Of a stretch of DNA of 33,919 nucleotides, positions 15,453-26,274 are shown piece by piece. The notes under the pieces were generated by a model. The model was given only the letters and a program-made list of their open reading frames with translations, was not told where the DNA came from and searched no databases. Within the stretch, counting starts at the first letter, position 1. Every line of letters begins with the position of its first letter. The stretch lies in assembly GCA_025359905.1 (NCBI GenBank), contig JANYDF010000004.1:1-33919 (forward strand). Reading direction: 5' to 3'. This DNA is from Rhodospirillales bacterium. GTDB taxonomy: Bacteria; Pseudomonadota; Alphaproteobacteria; Acetobacterales; Acetobacteraceae. A program made the translations under genes and the position numbers.

Positions 15453-18275
15453 TCAGGCGGCGTCGGCGGTCCGGCGGCGTTTTGGCGGCGATGCAACCGG
15501 TTCCGGCGCGGTATCATCCGGGCTGCCGAGCGCATCGAGCAGCGCCACGCGCAATTGGCCCAGTTTGCGCTCGTTCTCGACCTTCAAGCCGAACACGTCC
15601 TTCACGTAGAACACGTCAACCGCGCGCACGCCGTAGGTTGTGACGTGGGCTGAAGCGATTTGCAGCCCTTGGTCGCTGATCGCCGCCGTCACGTCGTGCA
15701 GCAGTCCGGGCCGGTCGCGGCCGTTCACTTCCAGCACGGTGTGGGTGTTGGACGCACGGTTGTCGATCACCACGCGCGGCGGCACATGAATGGCGCGCAT
15801 CCGCCGTCCGAGCAGCGCCCGCCCGGCCTTGCGGATTTCGCTGGCCAGGCGGATGCGGCCGGACAGCGCCTGCTCGATCAGCACATAGAGCCGCGCCAAG
15901 CGGTGCGACTGGTCGAACGCGCCGCCGGCGGCGTCCTGAATCCAGAACGTATCCAGCGCCATGCCGTTGGTCAGCGTATGAATGCGCGCGTCCACGATGG
16001 ATGCCCCGGCCACGGCCAGCGCCCCCGCGATCTTGCTGAACAACCCGGCGTGGTCAGCAGCGTAGACGGTGACTTCCGTGACCGCCCGCGCGGGCAAAGG
16101 CTGAGTTTCCACCGTCAGCGGCGCGTGCCGGCCTTCGGCGTCGCGGATCATGCGGGCGTGGCGGACATGCGATTCCGGGTCGAACGACAGCCAGTAACCA
16201 GGGTAGCCCAGCGCCTGGAACCGGTCGATATCGTCCTGCGGCCAGTCCGACAGCATCGATGTCGCCGCCGCTTTGGCACGCGCCACCCGCACATCGCGCT
16301 CGGTGGTGGCCAAGCCGCCTTCCAATACCTCGGCCACCCGCGCGTAGAGTTCGCGCAGCAGCGTGGCCTTCCAGCCGTTCCATACCTTCGGCGACACCGC
16401 GCGCATATCGGCGACCGTCAGCACCAGCAACAGCCGCAGCCGTTCCGGCGATTGGATGGTGTCGGCCAGATCGAGGATGGTTTTCGGGTCGTCGATGTCG
16501 CGTTTGAAGGCGGTCTGGCTCATCAGCAAATGGTGCAGCACCAGCCACGAGACGGTTTCGGTCTCCTCGGCGGTCAGCCCGATGGACGGGCCGATCTCCA
16601 GCGCCAAATCGGCGCCGAGTTCAGAATGGTCGCCGCCGCGTCCCTTGCAGATGTCATGCAGCAGCATCGCCACGTACAGCGCGCGGCGCGATTGAATTTG
16701 ATCGATCAGGCTGGAGGCGACCGGCGCGATCTGCTCCAGTTCGCCGCGTTCCAGCATGTTCAGCACCCGCACCGCCTCGATGGTGTGCTCGTCCACGGTG
16801 AATACGTGGTAGGTATCGAACTGCATCTGCCCGACGATGCGGGCCCAATCGGGCAGAAACCGGCCGAGAAAACCGGTTTCGTTCAGCACCCGCAGCCAGC
16901 GGGCCCCGTCCGCCTTGTGACGTTCCTGGTCGTGGCCGCACAACAAATCGACGAACCGCGCGGCGGCGTCCGGGTTGCCGCGCAACTGCATCGCCCGCCG
17001 CTCGTTGCGGATCAGCGCCCGCATTGCCAGCGGATGCAAGTCCAGATGCCGGTCGCGCGCTTCCTGTAGAATGCGCAGCATCAGGATCGGCTCGTCGCGG
17101 AAGTCGTGGTTGCGGGTCCACATCAGCTTGCCGTCGGCCAGCATGAAACCGGCGGCGGCCAGCGACTGGTCAGTTTCCGCCTGCACCGCCGGCGGGCCCA
17201 GGGCGGCACGGATCAGGGCCGGTTCCAACACATGGGTCAGCCGGCTGACCTCGCGCGCGGTCAGGAAGTAGTGGCGCATGAAGCGCTCCACCCCATCCTG
17301 GCGGCCGTGCGGCGTGTAGCCCATGCGGGCACCGACCACCGGTTGCAGGTCGAACGTCAGCCGCTCCTCGGCGCGGCCAGTGACGTAATGCAGATGGAAG
17401 CGCAACGTCCACAGGAAGTCCCACGACCGCACCGCCATCCGCGCTTCGGTTAGCGTGATAATCCCCGCCGCCGGGCCTTCGGCCTGGGCCAGTTCGAGGA
17501 TATTGGTGATGCCGAACACGTAGCGCGCCATCCAGTACAGCGTTTGCAAATCGCGCAGGCCGCCACGGCCTTCCTTGATGTTTGGCTCCACCACGAACGG
17601 ACTGTCGCCGTAACGCCGGTGCCGGGCGTCGCGCTCGGCCCGCTTGGCGGCGATGTAGCTGGCCGAACCGCTCTCGCGGCAGGCGGCACCGAATCGCGTG
17701 GAAAAATCGGCAAACAAGTCCAGGTCGCCGCACACGCGCCGCGCGTCGAGCATCGAGGTGCGCACGGTCGCGTCGCCGCGCGCCTCGGAAAGGCAGTCTT
17801 CCACCGAGCGCGTGGCATGACCGACTTTCAGTCCGAGATCCCATAGAAAATACAGGGTGAATTCCACCACGCGCAGCGCCTGCGGGCTCGGGGCGGTCTG
17901 GGTGATGAACAACAGGTCGATATCGCTGAACGGCGCCAGCACGCCGCGCCCGTAGCCGCCGGTGGCCGCGACCGTCAGTCGGCCGATCTGGCCGGCTTCC
18001 GGTCCGTCAGTGGCCGACATCGTGTAGCTGTGCAGCACCTGCAACAGGCCGTCCATCAGCTTGGCCAGTAGCTGCGCGGCCTTCAGGCCGGGCAGATTGC
18101 CTTCCTCGAAAGCCTCGCGCACATGCGATTGAATTCGCGCCAGATGGCGGCGGAATACCGCCACCGCAGCGTCGCGCGGAACCGGCCCCGAACCAGTGTC
18201 GAGGGCGGCGAGGGCCTCCAGCAGGACAGCAGCCGCGTCCTGGGGGTCGGCAGGCAAGGGGGTGGGGGGCAACAT
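15453..18275 (-). CDS. glnD: Bifunctional uridylyltransferase/uridylyl-removing enzyme (PII signalling)
   Basis: GlnD senses glutamine and adds or removes UMP on PII proteins, setting cellular nitrogen status. The 940 residues have the full domain order: nucleotidyltransferase with GGYGRGVLAPFSDIDLLF (106-123; Asp118 and Asp120 bind metal), the GlnD-type helical linker, an HD hydrolase domain with LLHDICKGRGGDHSE (near 540), and two C-terminal ACT domains (from about 733, VYAADHAGLFSKIAGALA; from about 846, VNGRDRPGLLHDVTAAI). ATG 18275 overlaps the mutS stop (TAATG), so translation is coupled. Its 3' end is 86 nt before the amine regulator on the same strand; no terminator is apparent, so readthrough from glnD into the regulator is possible. 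Confidence 0.97.
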   Translation of the reverse strand: MLPPTPLPADPQDAAAVLLEALAALDTGSGPVPRDAAVAVFRRHLARIQSHVREAFEEGNLPGLKAAQLLAKLMDGLLQVLHSYTMSATDGPEAGQIGRLTVAATGGYGRGVLAPFSDIDLLFITQTAPSPQALRVVEFTLYFLWDLGLKVGHATRSVEDCLSEARGDATVRTSMLDARRVCGDLDLFADFSTRFGAACRESGSASYIAAKRAERDARHRRYGDSPFVVEPNIKEGRGGLRDLQTLYWMARYVFGITNILELAQAEGPAAGIITLTEARMAVRSWDFLWTLRFHLHYVTGRAEERLTFDLQPVVGARMGYTPHGRQDGVERFMRHYFLTAREVSRLTHVLEPALIRAALGPPAVQAETDQSLAAAGFMLADGKLMWTRNHDFRDEPILMLRILQEARDRHLDLHPLAMRALIRNERRAMQLRGNPDAAARFVDLLCGHDQERHKADGARWLRVLNETGFLGRFLPDWARIVGQMQFDTYHVFTVDEHTIEAVRVLNMLERGELEQIAPVASSLIDQIQSRRALYVAMLLHDICKGRGGDHSELGADLALEIGPSIGLTAEETETVSWLVLHHLLMSQTAFKRDIDDPKTILDLADTIQSPERLRLLLVLTVADMRAVSPKVWNGWKATLLRELYARVAEVLEGGLATTERDVRVARAKAAATSMLSDWPQDDIDRFQALGYPGYWLSFDPESHVRHARMIRDAEGRHAPLTVETQPLPARAVTEVTVYAADHAGLFSKIAGALAVAGASIVDARIHTLTNGMALDTFWIQDAAGGAFDQSHRLARLYVLIEQALSGRIRLASEIRKAGRALLGRRMRAIHVPPRVVIDNRASNTHTVLEVNGRDRPGLLHDVTAAISDQGLQIASAHVTTYGVRAVDVFYVKDVFGLKVENERKLGQLRVALLDALGSPDDTAPEPVASPPKRRRTADAA

Positions 18276-20899
18276 TAGAGAGATGTTAGCCGCGTCTCGT
18301 CCGCTGCAACAGCGAACAACGACTTCAATCGATAGAGTTCTTCAAGCGCCTCGCGCGGGGTCAGCCGGTCGGGATCGACTTCGGCCAGCGCCTGCCGCAG
18401 CGGGTCGGCGGCGGCCGGTTCGGGGGCCGCCGTTTGCGGCGCGGCGGCGGCGAACAGCGGCAGCGCGCCTGCGTCGGTAATCCGCCCGGCGCGCAATTCC
18501 AACGCTGCCAGCAGCACGCCGGCGCGTTTCACCACTGGCGCCGGCACCCCTGCCAGCTTGGCGACATGCACGCCCCAACTGCGCCCGCCGGCGCCTGCCG
18601 CCACTTCGTGCAGGAACACCACGTCCTGCTTCCATTCCTTCACCCGCATGGTGTGCGGTGCGAGGCGCGGCAGCTCGGCGGTGAGTTGCGCCAGTTCGTG
18701 AAAATGCGTGGCGAAGATAACGCGGCAGCGAATGGTGTTGTGCAGCGCCTCCAGCACGGCCCAGGCGATGGCCAGCCCGTCCAGCGTCGCGGTGCCGCGC
18801 CCGATTTCATCGACGATCACCAGACTGCGCGGCCCGGCGCGATGCAGGATCGACGCGGTTTCGGTCATCTCCACCATGAAGGTCGAGCGCCCGCGCGCCA
18901 GATCGTCCGCAGCACCGACGCGGGAGAACAGCCGGTCCACCACGCCGATGTGCGCGGCGGCGGCCGGTACCGGCAATCCGGCCTGCGCCAGAATGGCGGC
19001 CAGCGCGTTTTGCCGCAGAAACGTGGATTTGCCCGCCATGTTCGGGCCGGTCAGCAACACCACCCGGCGTTCCGGCGGCAGGGCGCAGCCGTTCGGCACG
19101 AAGGCGGCTTGACCGGCGAGTGCGGCTTCCACTACCGGATGCCGCCCGGCAGTGATGTCGAACGCGCTATCGTCGCTGACCTGCGGACGGCACCAGGTGC
19201 CCGGCTCGGCCAGTCTGGCGGCGGATTGCAGCACATCCAGCAGCGCCAGCGCCCCGGCGCAGGCCGCCAGCGCGTCGGCATGGTGCAGTGCCCGCCCGCT
19301 CAGCTTGGCGAAGATGGCCCGCTCGCGCGCCGCCGCCCGCCCGGCGGCCTCGTCGATGCGGCGGTCGAGTTCGGACAATTCCCCCGAAGCGAAGCGTGCG
19401 CCGTTGGCCATGCCTTGCCGCAGCGTCAGTTCCGGGAACGCACGCAGCTTTTCCACCGCCGCCGCTGGGGCTTCGATGACGTAGCCGAGCTGGGCGTGAT
19501 GGCGGATTTTCAGGCTCGCGACGCCGTATTTCTGCGCGTAGTCCAGTTGTAGCGCCGCGATCACCCGGCGGCTGTCGTCGCGCAATGCCCGTTCGGCGTC
19601 GAGTTCGCCGTCGAATCCGGTGGCGATGGCCCCCTCCTCCAGCCGCAGCGGCGCGGGCTCGGCCAGGGCCGCAGCCAGCACGGCGTGCAGTCCGGGGGCT
19701 GGGGTCAGGGCGTCGCGGGCGCTGGCCAGCACGGCGGGCAACGGGCCATCGAGCGTGACGGCGCAGGTATGCGCGGCGGCCAATCCATCGCGCAGCGCCG
19801 CCAGATCGCGCGGGCCGCCGCGCCCGAGCGACAGGCGGGCCAGCGCGCGGGCAATGTCCGGCGCGCTGCGCAACGCGGTGCGGATGGCGGCGGCAACCGG
19901 CGGATTGGCCAGCAGGAACGCCCAGCCGTCCTGGCGCGCGGCAATGCCTGCGATGCCGGTCAGCGGGGCCGCCAGCAATTCGCCCAGCATGCGCGCCCCG
20001 GCGGCGGTGAGGGTGCGTTGCACGGCGGCCAGCAGCGTGTGCGATGTGCCGCCGTCGCGCGCGCGGGTGATTTCCAGGCTGGCGCGGGTGGCGGCGTCCA
20101 ACTCCATCCGCCCGGCCGCACCCTGCGGCGATGGGCGCGACAGATGCGGCAATTTGCCCGCCTGGGTGTTGCGGATGTAGTCCACCGCCAGCATCCCGGC
20201 GGCGGCTTCCAGATCGCTGAACGTGCCGAACGCATCCAGGCTCGCGGCCCCGAACGCCTGCGCCAGCCGTGTTGCCGCGTGCGCCGGGCGCGCCGCCGCA
20301 TCGGGGGCGCGGCGGCGGTCCCAGTCTCCAAGCGGCACCTGCGCCGGGGCCACGATCTCGGCTGGGTCGAGCCTGCCAAGTAATCCTGGCAGATCGGCGG
20401 CCGGCAGCGCCTCGGTTTCGAACAGTCCGGTGGAAATATCGATCCAGGCCGCACCCGCGTGGCTGCTATCGGCGCAGATCGCCAGCAGCAGATTGGGCCG
20501 CCCGGCCTCCAGTAGCGCATCCTCGGTCAGCGTGCCGGGCGTGACCAGCCGCACCACGGCGCGTTTGATTGGCGCCTTGCCCTGCCGCAGCTTGGGGTCT
20601 TCCATCTGCTCGGCGACCGCGACGCGAAAGCCTCTGCGGATCAGGCGTAGCAGGTAGGCGTCGGCCGCATGGACTGGCACCCCGCACATCTGAATCGGCG
20701 CGCCGCCGTGCTCGCCGCGATGGGTCAGCGCGATGCCGAGCGCCGCCGAAGCGGCGTCCGCGTCGGCAAAAAACAGCTCGTAGAAGTCGCCCATGCGGAA
20801 AAACACAAGCGCATCCGGGTGTTCCGCCTTGGCTGCGAACCATTGCGCCATGGCGGGTGTGGCGCCCTGCGCCCCGGGCGTGCGGCTGTGCTGGGTCAT
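18275..20899 (-). CDS. mutS: DNA mismatch repair protein MutS
   Basis: An 874-residue MutS1-type mismatch recognition ATPase. The N-terminal mismatch-binding loop has FRMGDFYELFF with the Phe39-x-Glu41 wedge motif. The C-terminal ATPase has Walker A LLTGPNMAGKSTFLRQN (near 616), the following DDLARGRSTFMVEM signature, and Walker B SLVIVDEIGRGTATLDG (near 693). A final helix-turn-helix dimerisation segment (LTPREALEELYRLKSLF) is present. ATG 20899 is chosen because family similarity begins there; an in-frame extension to 21130 would overlap the divergent malic enzyme gene. The 1-nt overlap with glnD matches the mutS-glnD order seen in related Alphaproteobacteria. MutS and Vsr both act at T:G mismatches; both are present in this window. 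Confidence 0.97.
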   Translation of the reverse strand: MTQHSRTPGAQGATPAMAQWFAAKAEHPDALVFFRMGDFYELFFADADAASAALGIALTHRGEHGGAPIQMCGVPVHAADAYLLRLIRRGFRVAVAEQMEDPKLRQGKAPIKRAVVRLVTPGTLTEDALLEAGRPNLLLAICADSSHAGAAWIDISTGLFETEALPAADLPGLLGRLDPAEIVAPAQVPLGDWDRRRAPDAAARPAHAATRLAQAFGAASLDAFGTFSDLEAAAGMLAVDYIRNTQAGKLPHLSRPSPQGAAGRMELDAATRASLEITRARDGGTSHTLLAAVQRTLTAAGARMLGELLAAPLTGIAGIAARQDGWAFLLANPPVAAAIRTALRSAPDIARALARLSLGRGGPRDLAALRDGLAAAHTCAVTLDGPLPAVLASARDALTPAPGLHAVLAAALAEPAPLRLEEGAIATGFDGELDAERALRDDSRRVIAALQLDYAQKYGVASLKIRHHAQLGYVIEAPAAAVEKLRAFPELTLRQGMANGARFASGELSELDRRIDEAAGRAAARERAIFAKLSGRALHHADALAACAGALALLDVLQSAARLAEPGTWCRPQVSDDSAFDITAGRHPVVEAALAGQAAFVPNGCALPPERRVVLLTGPNMAGKSTFLRQNALAAILAQAGLPVPAAAAHIGVVDRLFSRVGAADDLARGRSTFMVEMTETASILHRAGPRSLVIVDEIGRGTATLDGLAIAWAVLEALHNTIRCRVIFATHFHELAQLTAELPRLAPHTMRVKEWKQDVVFLHEVAAGAGGRSWGVHVAKLAGVPAPVVKRAGVLLAALELRAGRITDAGALPLFAAAAPQTAAPEPAAADPLRQALAEVDPDRLTPREALEELYRLKSLFAVAADETRLTSL

Positions 20900-21011
20900 C
20901 GGGGTATTTAGCCTGCGCGGACGCACGATGCGAAGCGCCGCGCTTGCCGCCGGCCTCGCCTGTGCCCCACCATGCGCCGCAACGCCGAAAATATCCCAGG
21001 GGGGAACCGCG

Positions 21012-23309
<2,298 letters not shown>

Positions 23310-23312
23310 GGC

Positions 23313-24614
23313 ATGGCGACCATGCCGCTCGATAGCACCGCCTCCGCCGGACGCCGCCTCGGGTCGATCTTCGCCGGATCGGTCGGCAACCTGATCGAGT
23401 GGTACGATTTCTACGTCTACTCGTTCTTCTCGCTGTATTTCGCCAAGGCGTTCTTCCCGTCGAGCGACCCGACGGCGCAGTTGATGAACACCGCGCTGAT
23501 CTTCGCGCTCGGCTTCTTCGTGCGCCCGCTCGGCGGCTGGATTATGGGCAGTTACGCCGACCGGCGCGGGCGGCGGGCGGCGCTGATGCTGTCGGTGATG
23601 CTGATGTGTTTTGGCTCGCTGATCATCGCGGTTTGCCCGACCTACGCAATGGCAGGCTGGGTGGCCCCGGCGATCCTGGTGGCGGCGCGCTTGCTGCAAG
23701 GCCTGTCGCTGGGCGGCGAATACGGCGCGTCGGCGACCTATCTCAGCGAGATTTCAACCACCAAGTACCGCGGGTTCTACACCAGCTTTCTGTACGTCAC
23801 GCTGATCGGTGGGCAATTACTGGCCAGCCTGACGCTGCTGTTCCTGCAACGTCTGCTGCTGACCGGCCCGCAACTGGATGCCTGGGGCTGGCGGGTGCCG
23901 TTCTTGATCGGCGCGGCGCTGGCGCTGGCCGGGCTGTGGCTGCGCCGCAACATGGCCGAGACCGAAGCCTTCATCGCCGCGCGCGCCATGCAGAAGGCGT
24001 CACGCCCGCTGGCCGATATGCTGGCGCACCGGCGCGAGGTGGCGCTGGTGATCGGCCTGACCATGGGCGGCACGCTCGCGTTCTATACGTACACCGTCTA
24101 CATGCCGAAATTCCTGGTCAATTCGGCCGGCTTGACCAAGGACACCGCGACGCTGATCTCGACGCTGTCGCTGTTTGGCTACATGTGCCTGCAACCGCTG
24201 GTGGGCTGGCTGTCCGACATGGTCGGCCGCCGCCCTGTGCTGATCGGCTTTGGCGTGCTGGGCACGCTGTTTACCGTGCCGATTCTGACGGCGCTGACCC
24301 AGACCAAAGACCCAGTGACGGCGTTTCTGCTGGTGATGGCAGCACTTGTCATCGTCAGCGGCTATACGGCGATCAACGCGGTGGTGAAGGCCGAGTTGTT
24401 CCCGGCGGGCGTGCGCGCGCTGGGCGTGGCGCTGCCCTACGCGCTGGCGGTCTCGCTGTTCGGCGGCACGGCGGAATATGTCGGGCTGGCGTTCAAGGAC
24501 GCCGGGCACGAAACGTGGTTTTTCTGGTACGTCACGGCCTGCATCTTCGGCTCGCTGCTGGTCTACGCATTCATGCGCGATACGCAGCGGACCTCGCGGA
24601 TCGATCAGGATTGA
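23313..24614 (+). CDS. MFS transporter of the metabolite:H+ symporter (MHS) family, probable dicarboxylate/2-oxoglutarate permease
   Basis: A 433-residue inner-membrane carrier with about 12 transmembrane helices. The opening GNLIEWYDFYVYSFFSLYF is the hallmark of the MHS branch (KgtP, ShiA, ProP), and the cytoplasmic loop motif GSYADRRGRRAAL follows helix 2, with the equivalent DMVGRRPVLIG in the second half. LLQGLSLGGEYGASATYLSE is another family signature. Resemblance is greatest to 2-oxoglutarate permease types, but the substrate is inferred. Its start is 3 nt after maeB, so uptake of a C4/C5 carboxylate feeding malate to the malic enzyme is a reasonable reading. The operon ends at a 13-bp hairpin just downstream. 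Confidence 0.88.
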   Translation: MATMPLDSTASAGRRLGSIFAGSVGNLIEWYDFYVYSFFSLYFAKAFFPSSDPTAQLMNTALIFALGFFVRPLGGWIMGSYADRRGRRAALMLSVMLMCFGSLIIAVCPTYAMAGWVAPAILVAARLLQGLSLGGEYGASATYLSEISTTKYRGFYTSFLYVTLIGGQLLASLTLLFLQRLLLTGPQLDAWGWRVPFLIGAALALAGLWLRRNMAETEAFIAARAMQKASRPLADMLAHRREVALVIGLTMGGTLAFYTYTVYMPKFLVNSAGLTKDTATLISTLSLFGYMCLQPLVGWLSDMVGRRPVLIGFGVLGTLFTVPILTALTQTKDPVTAFLLVMAALVIVSGYTAINAVVKAELFPAGVRALGVALPYALAVSLFGGTAEYVGLAFKDAGHETWFFWYVTACIFGSLLVYAFMRDTQRTSRIDQD

Positions 24615-24620
24615 ACTGGT

Positions 24621-24652
24621 GCCGTCCTCTCCGTTCACGCGGAGAGGACGGC
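24621..24652. terminator. 13-bp perfect hairpin between convergent genes
   Basis: GCCGTCCTCTCCG (24621-24633) pairs exactly with CGGAGAGGACGGC (24640-24652) across a 6-nt TTCACG loop. It lies 7 nt after the transporter stop and 19 nt before the bactofilin stop on the other strand, so it can end transcription both ways. There is no T-tract, so it may rely on Rho or only stabilise 3' ends. Confidence 0.75.
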
Positions 24653-24671
24653 GGCCGGTCGCGGTAAAGCC

Positions 24672-25355
24672 TCAGTCCGCGCTCAATTCCACCCGGCCCT
24701 CAGGGGCGCGGAGGTCGCCGGTGATCATTTCGATGCGGCCGGTGATTTGCCCGCCGTCCTCGACTTGCAGGCGGCGGCAGCGGGCGGTGCCCAGCACGCG
24801 GCCAGTGGCGCGGACCACGAGGTTGCCGCGCGCGGTCAGCGTGCCGTCGATGGTGCCGGCCACCTCGGCGTCTTCCACCTCAACCTCGCCCCGGAACACG
24901 CCGCCGGCCGAAATCGACAGCTCGGCGGCATGGATCATGGTGGCTTCCACCGTGCCTTCGACGACCAGACGCTCAGCGTCCTGCACCACGCCTTGCAGGC
25001 TGATGCCGCGCCCGACCACGAGGGTGCGGCGTTCGGCCGGCGCGCTGCTGCGCTGGGACATGTTGCCCGGCATGCCGGTATTGGGGCGCGGCGGTTGCTG
25101 GTTCATGCTCGACTGCGGCGGCATCGGAGCAGGCGCTGGCGTGGGCGAGAACGGCGAGCGGCCCATCTGGGGTGCCTCCTTCGAAGTGGCGGGGCGGTAC
25201 GGCGGTACGCCCAGGCCGTTATCGGCCGGACGCGGCGCGCCGCCGGGATCGGAGCGGCCGGCGCCCGCCCACCCGTCGCCTTCGCCGGAATGCGGCTCGG
25301 GCGCGGCGGGGCTGGTGTTGGCGGGTTCGTCGGGCTTACGGCGTTTGGTGAACAC
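24672..25355 (-). CDS. Bactofilin (polymer-forming cytoskeletal protein)
   Basis: A 227-residue bactofilin that self-assembles without nucleotides into filaments, often membrane-associated, shaping cell envelope or organising polar proteins. The first 105 residues are disordered and rich in Pro, Gly, Gln and Ser; the core (about 108-215) is the bactofilin beta-helix with repeating strands such as RTLVVGRGISLQGVV, RLVVEGTVEATMI, GVFRGEVEVEDAEVAGTIDG, LVVRATGRVLGT and QITGRIEM. The N-terminal tail is longer than in many family members. The start is GTG 25355, with GGAGGG about 5 nt upstream. Neighbours give no functional hint. Confidence in the family is high; cellular role in this organism is unknown. 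Confidence 0.92.
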   Translation of the reverse strand: MFTKRRKPDEPANTSPAAPEPHSGEGDGWAGAGRSDPGGAPRPADNGLGVPPYRPATSKEAPQMGRSPFSPTPAPAPMPPQSSMNQQPPRPNTGMPGNMSQRSSAPAERRTLVVGRGISLQGVVQDAERLVVEGTVEATMIHAAELSISAGGVFRGEVEVEDAEVAGTIDGTLTARGNLVVRATGRVLGTARCRRLQVEDGGQITGRIEMITGDLRAPEGRVELSAD

Positions 25356-25448
25356 GGGCCCTCCGTGGCGGTTGAATAAAGGGAAGCTGGGGTCGCTATC
25401 ATATGCGGCCGTATGTCAACAACCCATGGTGATGCCGCAGCCGAGCCC

Positions 25449-26159
25449 TCAGCGGCCGGATGGCCCGCGCGGCGCCATCATAACATGCACCATCGCCGCA
25501 GTGCCCAAAACCGGCACGAACAGGTTGAACACCGGAATCAGGCTGCCCGCCGCGATCAGCGCCCCCTGCGCCAGCACGGCACCGCGCCGTGACTGGTAGA
25601 ACGCCACCGCATCCGCCCGGTTCAGCCGGCGCATCGCCACCGCCACGAACAAGCCGCGCCCGACCGCCCAGGCCGAGATGGCCCAGCCGAGCGGCACCGC
25701 CAGCGGGGTCAGCGGCGGGATCAACAGCAACAGCAGCATCAGCACTTGCCAGCCCAGCACGCGCACGCCGAGCGCGATGCCGTCCCAGGTCTGATCGTAC
25801 AGGCTGGCCGCGCGGGCCGGCGGCAGTCCGGGGTAGAAGTGCCGCTCGACTGCGCTGGCGATGCGGTCGGCGTAGAACGAGGCGATCACGGTGGCCAGCG
25901 GCAGGAAGAAATAGAACGACAGCACTGCGGCGCCCATGCCGCCAAGCAGGCCGCCCAGCACCCGCCCGATCCAGCCGAGTTGCTCGACCTGCCCCGCGAG
26001 CGCGTTGCCGCCCCAGATCAGCACCGCCGCGAGGCCGAGCAGCGAGACGATGGCCCAGGCAGCGCTGCGCCAGACCGCGCCGAGGAAATCCGGATCGTCG
26101 AACTGCGCGAAAGCGCGCAACGGGGCGGCGATGAACAGCATCGGCAGGCGTTCCTTCAT
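25449..26159 (-). CDS. EI24/CysZ-like integral membrane protein
   Basis: A 236-residue membrane protein of the EI24 domain family, which includes the sulfate permease CysZ. Four or more hydrophobic stretches are visible: about 28-50 (AWAIVSLLGLAAVLIWGG), 65-90 (VLGGLLGGMGAAVLSFYFFL), 130-165 (VLMLLLLLIPPLTPLAVPLG) and a final LIAAGSLIPVFNLFVPVLG. The loop SFYADRIASAVERHFYP and RADAVAFYQSRR are family-like. ATG 26159 is used; a second in-frame ATG at 26141 with AAGGA upstream is an equally possible start. No cysteine biosynthesis genes are nearby, so sulfate transport is not inferred from context. It is divergent from the PfkB kinase gene, with a tandem repeat between. Confidence 0.82.
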   Translation of the reverse strand: MKERLPMLFIAAPLRAFAQFDDPDFLGAVWRSAAWAIVSLLGLAAVLIWGGNALAGQVEQLGWIGRVLGGLLGGMGAAVLSFYFFLPLATVIASFYADRIASAVERHFYPGLPPARAASLYDQTWDGIALGVRVLGWQVLMLLLLLIPPLTPLAVPLGWAISAWAVGRGLFVAVAMRRLNRADAVAFYQSRRGAVLAQGALIAAGSLIPVFNLFVPVLGTAAMVHVMMAPRGPSGR

Positions 26160-26169
26160 AGGTGCCGCC

Positions 26170-26211
26170 AGTGGCGGCTGGACAGTGGCGGCTGGACAGT
26201 GGCGGCAGGAC
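26170..26211. repeat. 14-bp tandem repeat, three copies
   Basis: The unit AGTGGCGGCTGGAC occurs at 26170-26183 and 26184-26197, then with one change (T to A) at 26198-26211, followed by a degenerate partial copy. It fills most of the 115-nt divergent gap between the EI24-like gene and the kinase gene. Copy-number change by slippage would alter promoter spacing. Confidence 0.85.
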
Positions 26212-26274
26212 AGTTGCCGCCAGCGGCGGCGAGTGATAGGCGGGCCGCTTGCCGACGACCGACGGAGTTCCGCC

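Noticed and set aside
15660-17069. 469-codon plus-strand open frame over glnD
   Set aside because: Antisense shadow of glnD; no start context or domain.
25356-25448. Promoter for the bactofilin gene using TTGACA on the minus strand
   Set aside because: A TATGAT-like hexamer lies only about 10 nt from the TTGACA, too close for a sigma-70 promoter, so I did not call it.
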